Source: Arsenophonus endosymbiont of Aleurodicus floccissimus (lineage in GTDB: Bacteria; Pseudomonadota; Gammaproteobacteria; Enterobacterales; Enterobacteriaceae). Taken from it: DNA of 64,000 nt. The position numbers were made by a program, and so were the translations under genes. The DNA lies in NCBI RefSeq assembly GCF_900343025.1, contig NZ_OUND01000003.1, positions 338,756 to 402,755 on the forward strand, written 5' to 3'. This document shows positions 20,520 to 30,068 of this stretch, one piece after another. Below the pieces are notes generated by a model, which saw only the letters and a list, made by a program, of their open reading frames with translations, was not told where the DNA came from and did not search any database. Each line of letters opens with the position of its first letter. Positions within the stretch are counted from its first letter, which is position 1.

Positions 20520-21445
20520 ATGTCAAAATGTATGCCTCCTCTTAATGCGTTAAGGGTATTTGATGCGGCAGCCCGCCATTTAAGTTTTACTAAAGCAGCA
20601 GAGGAGCTTTTTGTTACTCAGGCTGCAAATAAGTCATCAAATAAAAAGTTTGGAAAATTTATTGGGTTTGAAATTATTTCGTCGGCATAATCGTTCATTA
20701 TTATTGACTGAAGAAGGGTAAAGTTATTATTTAGATATTAAAGAAATTTTTTCTTCGTTACGTGAAGCTACTCGGAAACTACAGGCTCTCAGCGCAAAGG
20801 GAGCATTAACCATCAGCTTATTACCAAGTTTTGCTATTCAATGGTTAGTGCCGCGCCTATCGAGTTTTAATCGTGCTTATCCTGATATCGATGTGCGTAT
20901 TCAAGCTGTTGATCACGATGGAGCTAAAATGGCTGATGGTGTTGATGTGGCAATCTTTTATGGTTATAGTAATTGGCCAGGTTTAAGAACAGATCGTTTG
21001 TATGCGGAATACTTAATACCAGTCTGTGCGCCAGACTGATTAGCGGGGCGTTACCCATTGAAAAAACCGCAAGATTTAATTCATCATATATTGCTACATG
21101 ATTCTTCTCGACGTGATTGGCAAACTTATGCACGTCAATTATCATTACAAGACATTATTAATGTAGAACGTAGAACAAGGACCCATTTTCAGTCATAGTG
21201 CTATGGTTATTCAAGCCGCAATTCATGGTCAAGGAATCGCCTTGATTAATAACGTTATGACAAAAAATGAACTTGATACAGGTCGTTTGGGTATGTCCGT
21301 TTAATGATGTTTTAGTCAGTAAAAAAGCTTGCTATTTAGTTTGTCACAAGCTGAGTTAGGTAAGATTGCTGCATTTCGTCAATGGATCCTTGTAAAAGCA
21401 GCTAGCGAGCAACAAAAATGGGGATTTATTACCAGTGAGTTGTAA
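20520..21445 (+). pseudogene. gcvA: Glycine cleavage regulator GcvA, degraded
   Basis: LysR-type regulator of gcvTHP and gcvB. The N-terminus (PPLNALRVFDAAARHLSFT) is almost identical to E. coli GcvA, but the helix-turn-helix is destroyed by a frameshift just after ELFVTQAA. Further lesions: an in-frame TAA after LLLTEEG, a TGA after LIPVCAPD (21037-21039), and shifts near 21170 and 21290. The effector domain is readable (GALTISLLPSFAIQWLVPRL, AIFYGYSNWPGL). Total span matches the 305-residue family. Divergent from gcvB. Confidence 0.92.
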
Positions 21446-21493
21446 ACTATATGGTAAGTAAAATAACTAATTTAAAAAGAAAAGGATATTAAC

Positions 21494-21888
21494 GTGAATG
21501 CTCGTTTAATGTTGATATTTTCAGGAATTAGTGGATTTTTTTGTGTCGCATTTGGCGCAATAGGTTCACATTTATTATCACCTCTACTAAACCATGATCA
21601 AATAGAATGGATTCGTATTGGTTTACGTTATCAATCAATGCATACTTTAGTTCTTATGATATTAGGCGCTATTTTATTACGTAAAGTTATTTTATGGTTT
21701 TATTGGGGGGAATTTTCTTCAGTATAGGCATTTTATTGTTCAGTGGCAGTTTTTACTGTATGGCATTTTTACAAGTAAAATATTTTGCCCATTTGGCACC
21801 AGTAGGCGGCTTTTGCTTTTTAATTGGCTGGATATTAATTGTTATTGGTGCAACTCGGCTTAGGAACCCAACAATACGTAATGAATAA
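21494..21888 (+). pseudogene. ygdD: YgdD-family (DUF423) membrane protein, frameshifted
   Basis: Small inner-membrane protein of unknown function, with four predicted hydrophobic segments across the two frames; same length as E. coli YgdD (131). The first part (RLMLIFSGISGFFCVAFGAIG) reads to a stop at 21727. The second part (SIGILLFSGSFYCMAF, PVGGFCFLIGW) is open in the next frame to 21888. The switch sits at a run of six G (21705-21710), so a one-base indel there explains the break. The stop overlaps the rlmM start as in E. coli gcvA-ygdD-rlmM. Confidence 0.85.
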
Positions 21889-22991
21889 TAATATTATTTT
21901 ATATTGTCGTTCAGGATTTGAAAAAGAGTGTGCGGCAGAAATTACTGATAAGGCTACCCAGATCGGCGTTTATGGCTATGCCAAAGTAAAAGATAATAGC
22001 GGTTATGTTTTATTTGAATGCTATCAGTCTACTGATGCAGACCGTCTAGCTAAAGATATACCCTTTGGTACATTAATATTTGCTCGTCAACTAGTGGTTG
22101 TTAGCCAGTTATTGAAAGATTTATCCCCGAACGATCGCGTATCGCCGATTATTGCGTTATTGTAAGGTGTTCTTGAAAGAGTTGGTGAGTTACGAGTTGA
22201 AGTGCCGGATACCAATGAGAGTAAAGAGCTACTGAAATTTTCCCGTAAATTTACTGTGCCTTTACGCCATGCGCTTCGTCAACAAAAAACATTGTTGTTG
22301 AAAGAAAACCATCAACGTCCGGTTATACATGTATTTTTTATTGCTGCCGGCTGTTGTTATGTTGGCTATTCTTATACAAATAACAATTCACCTTTCTTTA
22401 TGGGGATCCGGCGGTTAAAACTGCCAGCGGATGCGCCAAGTCGTTCAACATTAAAACTGGAAGAAGCATTTCATCTATTTATTCCCTATGATGAGTAGGA
22501 AGAGCGTTTAGCATCTGGTATGAAGGCTGTTGATCTGGGCGCTTGTCCAGGCGGATGGACCTATCAATTAGTGAAGCGCAGTATGATGGTCGATGCGGTT
22601 GATAATAAATCAATGGCCGAAAGTTTAAGCAAACAGGTCAAGTACGGCATTATCGAACTGATGGTTTTAAATTTACACCACATACTAAGAATATTAGTTG
22701 GTTGGTGTGTGATATGGTTGAAAAACCGGCAAAAGTTACTGCTTTGATAACAGATTGGTTGTTAAAAGGCTGGTGCCGGGAGAAGCGATATTTCATTTTA
22801 AAGCTACCGATGAAAAAACGTTATCAAGAGGTTTCATCAATTTTGAACAAAATATCACAGACACTAAACGAAAATGGTATTAATGCTCAAATCTAAGCGA
22901 AGCAACTCTACCATGATCACGAAGAGATCGCGGTGCATGTAAGACGAGTTTAGTCAGCCTCTATACCAGAGCGGGATTAGAAGAGCAGTGA
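21881..22991 (+). pseudogene. rlmM: 23S rRNA C2498 2'-O-methyltransferase RlmM, degraded
   Basis: RlmM adds the 2'-O-methyl group at C2498 of 23S rRNA. Full-length remnant (about 370 codons; E. coli 366). Blocks in order: [51 protein letters not shown], the SAM-binding [39 protein letters not shown] and YHDHEEIAVHVRR. Lesions: TAA for Gln at 22163-22165, TAG for Trp near 22496-22498, frameshifts near 22640-22700 and 22790, and TAA/TAG near the end. The precise end is uncertain. Confidence 0.9.
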
Positions 22992-23020
22992 TTAACAATA
23001 AAGTTTTTATTTTTATTGTG

Positions 23021-23776
23021 TTATGGAGTAAATCTGAGTTGTTGTAAATTTCCATTTAACTGTAGATCGGTTTTGAGAGAGGCAACCTGTCGGCTAATAA
23101 AGGCTATTTTTTGCGCCGGTTCAATCCGTTTACGCCATTTTTCGGGTAAGGAATGGATATTAGCAAAAATGGCCTCTAAGGTAGAATATTGCTGAAGTAA
23201 AGTTGCTGCGGTTTTAGGGCCAATGCCGGTTATGCCAGGGATTTTACTACTATTTATGCCAGTTAGTCCCCAATAATCCTGTAGCTGTTCAGGTTTAACC
23301 CCAAACTCTTTATTAACAAAGGATAAATCAAGTCAACGTTTTTGAAAATAATCACGAATATAGATCGATGATGAAAGTAGCTGCCAATAGCCTTTATCTG
23401 TTGAAATGATGGTAACACGATAGCCAGCGGTAGCCACTTTAATTGCTAACGTTGCCGCCAGATCGTCAGCTTCATTTTTAATGGCATGCCAACAAGCTAA
23501 TCCTTGCGCCTTAAATGCAATTTCAAGGTTTTTCATTTCGTGATAAAGATCATCTAGCATTGCTTGTCTGCCAGCTTTGTATTGAGGTAAAAGTTGTTGC
23601 CGCCAGTTATTTGTCTGATGTTCTTTACTATCGAATATTGCCGCAGCGTGGGTGGGCGAAGTATGGTTAATTAGCTGGCGGAGAGTTGAAACGCAAGCTT
23701 GTTCGCAAGGGGTTCCTTGAACAGCATTAATTCGTCTGATTAGATTTAAAGCATCAACAATAAGTAAGTGGATCAT
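23021..23776 (-). pseudogene. xni: Flap endonuclease Xni (ExoIX), single stop
   Basis: 5'-3' exonuclease/flap endonuclease-like protein homologous to the 5' nuclease domain of DNA polymerase I. Exactly 251 sense-length codons, the E. coli length. All blocks are intact: [51 protein letters not shown], then GLTGINSSKIPGITGIGPKTA (helix-hairpin-helix). The only lesion is TGA (23333-23335) where E. coli has Trp after YFQKR. The TGA could be a recent mutation or an error; otherwise the gene would be functional. Confidence 0.88.
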
Positions 23777-23801
23777 AATTTTATGTGCATAGTCTTGTCA
23801 G

Positions 23802-25162
23802 TTATTTAATAATTTCATAGCAGGGTATATAAGCTGTCTTGCTAGGTAGTTTTATTCTATGTTGACTAACAAACCCTCGTAATAATGTATCCATATGAGC
23901 CATAATTTTGGTATCACCATGAAGTTTATAGGGGCCATGCTTTTCAATTTCTTTCATACCCACTTCTTTCACATTACCGGCAACAATAGTCGAAAAGGCT
24001 CGTCGTAAGTTAGCGGCCAATTTTTCCGGCTGCTTTGGATTACAAAATAGATTAAGTTTTGCCATATTATCATGGGTTGGTGTAAAGGGTTTTTGTAATT
24101 CTGAATTAACTTTTATTGACCAATTAAAGCTATAGACATCACCAGTATTGAGGAGATTTTCTTTGACTTGTGGCATCTGTTTTTTTATTTCACGCGCTAC
24201 AGCTTTTGGATCATCAATAATAATTACAGGCCTATTCGCCAGAGGCATGCTTAATGAAATCGTCGAGGGTGTCAAAATAAGCTTGGCTCTCTTTTGGGCC
24301 AGTTAAAATTAATGGTAATGCCTGATGATTATTGGCAGGATACATTAAAATGCACAATAAATAAAGTAGTTCCTCTGTAGTACCAGCACCGCCAGGAAAG
24401 ATAATGATACCATGAGCAACCCGAACAAATGCCTCAAGGCGTTTTTCAATATCATGCATGATAACAAGCTCATTAACCAGAGAGTTAGGTGGCTCAGTAG
24501 CAATAATGGAAGGTTCAGTTAAACCAAGAAAAGCGGCCATTTTTATAACGCTGTTGTGCATGGCCTACTGCGGCACCTTTCATCGGCGCTTCCATTACGC
24601 CAGGGCCACAGCCAGTGCAAATATTTAATTCACGTAATCCTAATTCGTTTCCAACCTTGCGGACATAAAGATATTCAATTTCATTTATTAAATGGCCTCC
24701 CCAGCAAACAATAGTATTCGGATCTTCATTGAGATGTAGTGTTCGGGCATTACGCAGAATGGTAAAAATAATATTAGTGATACTAATGCTATCATGCAGA
24801 CTTAATGCCAGTAGTTTTTCTACTGAAATAATCTGGGTATGAACAAAAAGAATATCTCTTAACACAGAAAATAAGTTTGTTTGTAGTGAACGGATAATTC
24901 TGCCATCTACAAAAGCTTTTTCAGGCGGGTTAATTAATTCCAGTTTGACACCGTGTTCACGTTGTAGAACATTGATATCAAAATTGGGATATTTAGCGAT
25001 TAATTCTTTACTATTATATGTCTTGCTACCTGAGTTAAGTACAGCTAAGGAGCAGTTTCTAAATAGCTGATATAGATCGCTACTGGCAGTACGTTTAAGG
25101 ATACTAATTTCAATTTGAGATAATAGATCCATTGAGCCTAACGTGCTGACATGTGTTATCAA
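23802..25162 (-). pseudogene. ppnN: Nucleotide 5'-monophosphate nucleosidase PpnN, frameshifted
   Basis: LOG-family enzyme (YgdH) that cleaves pyrimidine/purine nucleotides to base and ribose 5-phosphate and binds (p)ppGpp in E. coli. Three pieces cover the whole 454-residue family: [11 protein letters not shown] through [31 protein letters not shown] with the catalytic [12 protein letters not shown] motif; and [17 protein letters not shown] to the C-terminal AYIPCYEI. Frameshift one is an extra T in a T run at about 24543; frameshift two is near 24235-24245. Two lesions only. A good AAGGAG site precedes the ATG. Confidence 0.88.
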
Positions 25163-25172
25163 TTTAAACTCC

Positions 25173-26017
25173 TTACTGCCGTGCTAATCGCATCATTGTT
25201 GGCTGAAAATTCTCATTACTACGCCAAGGATTGATATCCAACCCGGCCCCGACGTGTATAACGGGCATAAACACTTAACTTATCGGGTCGACATAGCTGA
25301 AGAATATCATTGAAAATACGCTCGATACATTGTTCATGAAATTCGTTATAGTGTCTGAAAGAGACTAAATAACGGAGTAGTTTTTCTATATCAATTTTAG
25401 CGCCACAATAATGAATTTGTATTGAACCCCAGTCAGGTTGATTAGTAATTAAGCAATGAGATTTTAGCAGATGGCTAACTAATATTTCCTCTACCTTTAT
25501 ATTGGCGGTTGCATTGTTAAGATAATCAGGATTAAATTCATAATCAGTAATTTCTATCTCTTGCTCATCAATACATTTACTAGACAGATTATGAATAGTT
25601 TGATTAGCGAACATGGTGAGTGGCTGTAATTTTACTGTCACTTCTCCTGCAGCGCATGCAGTCAAATCTTGGGTTAGTTGTTTTTCAACTTCTTGCCAGC
25701 TAATAAATTGGGTTTGATTGAAACTGTTTAGATAGAGTTTAAAACTTTTAGATTGAATCAGATTTATGCTATTAGCATTAATGGTAACATGGCCGATAGC
25801 CACTTGAGGAACTCCTCGACTGTTTAGCCACGAAAGCTCATGGAGTGTTCAAATATCTGCACCATGAAAGGGTAATCTGTCTGATGATAACCCGAAAGGT
25901 TGTCGATTTAGACGACGAGAACTGCTTGTAGTAGATGAGGTGCATAGTTATCTTAATATTCGGTTTTTTTTTCCGAGCGTTAGGTGTTAGCTCACCATTA
26001 TCTTGATCAAGTGGCAT
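25173..26017 (-). pseudogene. queF: preQ0 reductase QueF, degraded
   Basis: NADPH-dependent 7-cyano-7-deazaguanine reductase of queuosine synthesis. The C-terminal two-thirds is open from 25803 ([21 protein letters not shown] with the catalytic-region [15 protein letters not shown] and EFHEQC), then a one-base insertion in a GC-rich run near 25240 disrupts the RRGGLDINPW end, which is readable in the other frame to ARQ-stop at 25173. Upstream, LPFHGADI is followed by TGA in place of Trp (25849-25851), and a run of nine T on the plus strand (25974-25982) sits at another shift. At least three lesions. Confidence 0.9.
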
Positions 26018-26203
26018 GGAGTTCCTTCCTAAAATAGAAAATCAGTAAGATAGTTGCTAGCATAATTAATATATTAGAGTAAGTTTGTTATTTAATGTAT
26101 AGCTTAACAACAAATTGCGCAGATAGATAATAATACCTAATGATACTTTTATATATTAGAATGATTTATTCCTATAATTAGTCACCAATAAGAATAATTG
26201 ACC

Positions 26204-26767
26204 ATGGAAGTAACGATTTCTCAGGTATTAACGGAACTCACACGGCCTTATATTGCTTATTGGCAACAGCAGACGGGTGATTTACCGGCGAGTGATACTT
26301 TTTACAGTATTCCTTCGCCTTGCATTGAATATAGCAAAGATGATGTCGTTTATTGGTTACCTAAACCGTTTCCGATGCCAAATGAAAAGTTAGAATCTGT
26401 TGAAAAAGCGTTAGACATCCATTTTTATCCTAATATTCACCAATTTTATACAACACAATTAGCCGCTGATATGCGAGTAAAATTTCAAGAACAACAACTT
26501 GATTTAATTCAAGTATGGAATATGACCGATTTTACTCGTTTACAAGAGAACTTAATTGGGCATTTAATTACGCAAAAAAGACGTAGACTGACACCAACTC
26601 TCTTTATTGCAAGTTTAGATTCGGAATTTGAAATTATTTCCGTAGATAATATTACTGGCCAAGTTATATTAGAAACATTAGGTCAAACAACACGTAGCGT
26701 CTTAGCGGGTAGTCTGATTGAATTTTTACAACAACTTACTCCTATAATTAAAAAGCAATGTGATTAA
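26204..26767 (+). CDS. syd: SecY-interacting protein Syd
   Basis: Syd (187 residues from ATG 26204; E. coli 181), a small acidic cytosolic protein that binds SecY and can disturb misassembled SecYEG. Recognised by IPSPCIEYSKDDVVYWLPKPF, PNIHQFYTTQLAADM, and the strongly conserved RLQENLIGHLITQKR and TPTLFIASLDSE blocks. A TTG two codons upstream is an alternative start. No lesion seen, which is notable as its flanking genes on both sides are broken. Same order as E. coli queF/syd/csrB/yqcC/truC. Confidence 0.93.
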   Translation: MEVTISQVLTELTRPYIAYWQQQTGDLPASDTFYSIPSPCIEYSKDDVVYWLPKPFPMPNEKLESVEKALDIHFYPNIHQFYTTQLAADMRVKFQEQQLDLIQVWNMTDFTRLQENLIGHLITQKRRRLTPTLFIASLDSEFEIISVDNITGQVILETLGQTTRSVLAGSLIEFLQQLTPIIKKQCD

Positions 26768-26785
26768 GATATTTACTTATTTTTT

Positions 26786-26803
26786 TGTGAGATATAACTT
26801 ACA
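26786..26803 (+). promoter_or_regulatory. Putative UvrY (GacA-type) binding site
   Basis: TGTGAGATATAACTTACA keeps both half-sites of the 18-bp UvrY recognition sequence as I recall it from E. coli (TGTGAG-N6-CTTACA). It lies upstream of the csrB-like RNA in the syd-yqcC interval, the expected place, although about 340 bases before the RNA start, further than in E. coli. Its right half is part of a perfect 12-bp inverted repeat (26792-26803 with 26809-26820). Confidence 0.55.
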
Positions 26804-27139
26804 AATTATGTAAGTTATATATGCGTTTATTGCTTTTTAAACGATGAAGCGAGATGAAATATTTTTTATTTCAGTAGGATAAAAAAATATTCTGTTATTA
26901 TCGGAAAAATGATTAAAAACTATTTTTTCTATTCTTGTGTTCCTCAGATAAAGCCGACATTCTTATGCCCGCCGATAAGTTAGCATTTATCAAATGTGCC
27001 ATAAATCGAAACAAGAAGTGGAAATGATTTAACGGGCATTTATTGTGCAGAGTAAATTCAGTCATTGTTACTAATAATAAATGGTGAATGTTAGTTTATT
27101 TTTTAAATTTGAAATTATTAAATGTTTAATAATATAGAG
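26804..27139 (+). other. Upstream region of the csrB-like RNA
   Basis: No gene seen. Contains the second arm of the 12-bp inverted repeat (to 26820) and, just before the RNA, a perfect 9-bp inverted repeat (27114-27122 with 27125-27133). A possible promoter is TTGAAA (27109-27114) with TAATAT (27130-27135), but its 15-base spacer is short. Confidence 0.4.
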
Positions 27140-27319
27140 GAATAAGAAAGGTAGTGTTAGGGATAACGAATGATAAGTATTAGTGCTTACAAATTACTAC
27201 CTCGTAAATAGTAGGAAGATACATTTAGCAGGAAGCTGATAATGCAGGATGCATAAATATTCTATTTAATAGCGTTACATATTATATAACCAGTCGATTT
27301 TATAGACTGGTTTTTTTTT
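27140..27319 (+). ncRNA. csrB: CsrB-like CsrA-sequestering RNA, shortened
   Basis: In the E. coli location of csrB (between syd and yqcC, same strand). Many short hairpins expose GGA: GTTA-GGGA-TAAC (27156-27167), TAAAT-A-GTA-GGAAGA-TAC-ATTTA (27205-27227), AGC-AGGAA-GCT (27227-27237) and ATGC-AGGAT-GCAT (27242-27254), plus AGAGGA at 27136-27141 near or before the 5' end. A longer helix GGTAGT/ACTACC (27150-27155 with 27196-27201) encloses the first. It ends in a strong intrinsic terminator. CsrB RNAs bind the regulator CsrA through such loops; E. coli CsrB is about 369 nt with many more motifs, so this copy is reduced. The 5' end is estimated. Confidence 0.72.
27288..27319 (+). terminator. 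Intrinsic terminator of the csrB-like RNA
   Basis: Perfect 8-bp stem AACCAGTC (27288-27295) with GACTGGTT (27305-27312), a 9-base loop and a run of T to 27319. Strong rho-independent form. Confidence 0.9.
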
Positions 27320-27564
27320 ATGGCTACATGGCTTTGCAAAAAATTGTTTTTAGCTGCAGTCGCGGATAGTAATATAACCATATAAGTCATTGATATTTTG
27401 GATAATTAGTAAGTCTATTTAAATGATTATAATTTAGATAGATTGGATATTTTATATAGATTTACTAATGAGTAATGAAATTAGTATCACGCGCTGTTTT
27501 TTTTTGTTTGATAACTAATAATGTTATGATTCATTTGTTTTTACTTATGATACTAGTGTAGGAA

Positions 27565-27909
27565 ATGAATATTAATCTTATCGTTGTTGAAAAACTTCGT
27601 CTCATTGAAGTTGAAATGAAAAACCTTAATCTTTGGAGTAATACACCACCGCCAGAGGAAGCTTTTGCTAGTGATTTGCCTTTTGCTGTAGACACTATGG
27701 CGGCACACGAATGGTTGCAATGGGGTACTATTGCCAAAATTATATAAGTTTATTGAACAACATATTGATTTACCAAATGCATTCGCTATTACTCCCTATT
27801 TTGAAGAAATCTATCAAGAAGAACGAGAAAGTCTCGCTATTGCCAATTATTTGAATATTTACGTGTGTTAGATGAAATTTTTTTACAAGGTAACTCAACA
27901 AATGCTTGA
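27565..27909 (+). pseudogene. yqcC: YqcC-family protein, frameshifted
   Basis: Small cytosolic DUF446 protein of unknown function (E. coli 109 residues). Piece one ends DTMAAHEWLQWGTIAKII at 27747. The next frame carries LPKLYKFIEQHIDLPNAFAITPYFEE, and a last shift near 27850 gives EYLRVLDEIFLQGNSTNA, ending at 27907-27909, eight bases into truC. Two frameshifts. Confidence 0.85.
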
Positions 27910-28659
27910 AGTGCTTTATCAGGATCAACATTTGATTGCAATAAATAAGCCTGCTGGATGGCTTGTACATCGTAGTTGGCTAGATCGTCATGAAACTCGT
28001 TTTGTTATGCAAACAGTGCGTGACCAAATTGGTCAGCATGTATTTTCTGTTCATCGTTTAGATAAACCGACTTCAGGGGCGTTATTGATGGCGCTTTCGA
28101 GTGAAATTGCTTGTCTTTTAGCGCAGCAATTTGAACACCATACAATAAAAAAAGTATCATGCGATTGTGCGAGGCTATGTTAATCAAGCTGATATTATTA
28201 ATTATGCACTAACGGAGGAAAAAGATAAGATTGCTTATAAATACGCCAGCAAAATAAGTCAACCTCAACCGAGCATTAGTCATTATTCACCGTTGGCTAA
28301 GGTTGAATCTCCGATCGAGATAGGTCGTTATCCTACTTCACGTTTTTCTTTGCTAGCTCTAAGACCAATAACCGGCGGCAAGCATCAATTAAGTAAGACG
28401 TCATATGGCATATATCCGTTACCCCATAATTGGTGATACTACCCATGGTGATCTGCGTCAGAATCGCGGTATTTCACACCATTTTGCCAGCAGTCGGTTG
28501 ATGTTACATGTGAGTTATTTATCTTTTAAGCATCCAATGACAGGCGATAAATTGCAGCTGATTGCAAAGTGGGATGATGCTTGGATGCATTTGCTATCAC
28601 AGTTTAGTTGGTTAGGTATTGTGCCTGAACTCGAGCGTCAACATTTATCGATAGTATGA
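27902..28659 (+). pseudogene. truC: tRNA pseudouridine-65 synthase TruC, frameshifted
   Basis: RluA-family pseudouridine synthase for U65 of some tRNAs. The start overlaps the yqcC stop. INKPAGWLVHRSWLDRHE and the catalytic HRLDKPTSGALLM motif (with its Asp) are intact. A frameshift at the A run near 28149-28154 moves the reading to YVNQADIINYALTEEKDKI and GRYPTSRFSLLAL. A second near 28385-28400 gives HMAYIRYPIIGDTTHGDLR and the true C-terminus to 28659. E. coli length (260) is matched. E. coli yqcA, which follows, is absent. Confidence 0.9.
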
Positions 28660-28853
28660 ATTATAATGTTAAACGGTTATACGAGTTTATCTGCTTAAAA
28701 TACAAATTTGGCCTAACGCCAGTTAGCATTAGCATAAATACGCAGCAGTGAGTTATTCAGGAGAGTTTTTTTAAATCTGATTTAATTTCCTCAATTTTGC
28801 TTATTACGACAGATTATAAATGGCACAAATCATTTAATATTTTATTTTTTAAA

Positions 28854-29117
28854 TCACGGTTGGTTTGGTCGTGTTGACAAATTTGGTTTAACATCCCGTA
28901 GGTGGAGATTAATTTCATTGATTTCTTTGAGATTATTATCTAGGTTAACCAGCTTTCGTTGCAGCGGATATTTGAATTTTACACTTTTAGCATAGTGTTC
29001 ATCTTTATCTTTGCGAAAATAAATCTTTAGAATGTCATGATGTGCTTCTTGGCGAAGGGTGTAGTGATCGATATCTTCAGGTTGAGTGATCCCTAAGATT
29101 TTTAAGTTATCATACAT
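28854..29117 (-). pseudogene. yaeH: YaeH (DUF3461) protein, C-terminally truncated
   Basis: The N-terminal 70 residues match YaeH closely ([47 protein letters not shown]), but after about KEINEIN the sequence departs and stops at residue 87; the family is about 128 residues with a helical tail. In-frame ATG codons exist upstream (for example 29150), but MYDNLK is the family start. Function unknown. Sits before dapD on the same strand, as in E. coli. The tail is deleted or shifted out of frame. Confidence 0.75.
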
Positions 29118-29216
29118 ATTAATATCTAACGGAATAAGGTTATCTAACAATTGTTACAGATTAGCATAATAATAAGGCTAAGCGGATATTCAATTGATAA
29201 TCCGCTATGATAAATT

Positions 29217-30042
29217 TTAGTCTATTTTTCTTAGTAACTCATTAATGCCAACTTTCTTTCTAGTCTTGTCATTGACTTTTTTGACAATAACCGCGCAATA
29301 TAGGCTGTAGTTGCCATTTTTGGCCAGTAAATTACCCGCGCCGACGACAGAGCCGGCTGGAATTCGGCCATAGAGAATTTCACCGCTTTCTCTATCATAA
29401 ATTTTGGTGCTTTGGCCAATATAGACGCCCATTGAGATAACCGAGCCTTCTTCAACAATGACCCCTTCAACAATTTCAGAGCGAGCACCAATAAAACAGT
29501 TATCTTCGATAATAGTTGGATTAGCTTGTAAGGGTTCTAACACACCACCAATGCCAACACCACCGGATAAGTGAACATTTTTACCAATTTGAGCACAAGA
29601 GCCAACTGTTGCCCAGGTATCTATCATCGATCCTTCGTCAATATAGGCACCCATATTAACATAAGATGGCATTAAAACGGTATTTCGGGCGATAAACGCA
29701 CCTTTTCGTACCGTTGCTGGTGGAACAACTCTAAATCCTTCTTGTTGAAAACGAGCATGATCATACTCAGCAAATTTCATGGCTACTTTGTCAAAATAGC
29801 GGCTTTCTGCACCTTCGATTAATCGATTATCATTGATACGAAAAGAGAGTAGCACCGCTTTTTTAAGCCATTGATGTGTTTGTCCATTGTCCATCTATCT
29901 TTTCAGCGACTCTTAACTGGCCTTTGTCAAGTTGAGTGATCACCTGATTGATTGCATCACTTAGTTGAATATTGGTCGTCGCGGGTGTGATTTTTGCGCG
30001 CTGTTCAAAAGCATTTTCAATAATGGGTTTAAGTTGCTCCAT
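29217..30042 (-). pseudogene. dapD: Tetrahydrodipicolinate N-succinyltransferase DapD, one frameshift
   Basis: Step of the succinylase branch of DAP/lysine synthesis. The N-terminal helical domain ([19 protein letters not shown]... [11 protein letters not shown]) and the entire left-handed beta-helix with hexapeptide repeats ([40 protein letters not shown]) are intact but in different frames. The break is one extra A (T run 29879-29881 on the plus strand) between DGQWT and HQWLKK. Without it the protein would be full length (about 275). A start at 30054 is also possible. DAP is needed for peptidoglycan, so the lesion deserves verification. Confidence 0.88.
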
Positions 30043-30068
30043 AAAATTACTCATCCTCTGGGTTGTAA

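Noticed and set aside
23333..25851. UGA read as Trp (stop-codon reassignment), suggested by TGA at Trp positions in xni and queF
   Set aside because: Intact genes here end in TGA (recB, lpxB), intact genes use TGG normally, and the same damaged genes also carry TAA, TAG and frameshifts.
26792..26820. Perfect inverted repeat as a terminator for syd
   Set aside because: No T run follows it, and its left arm coincides with a UvrY-type half-site, so a regulatory reading fits better.
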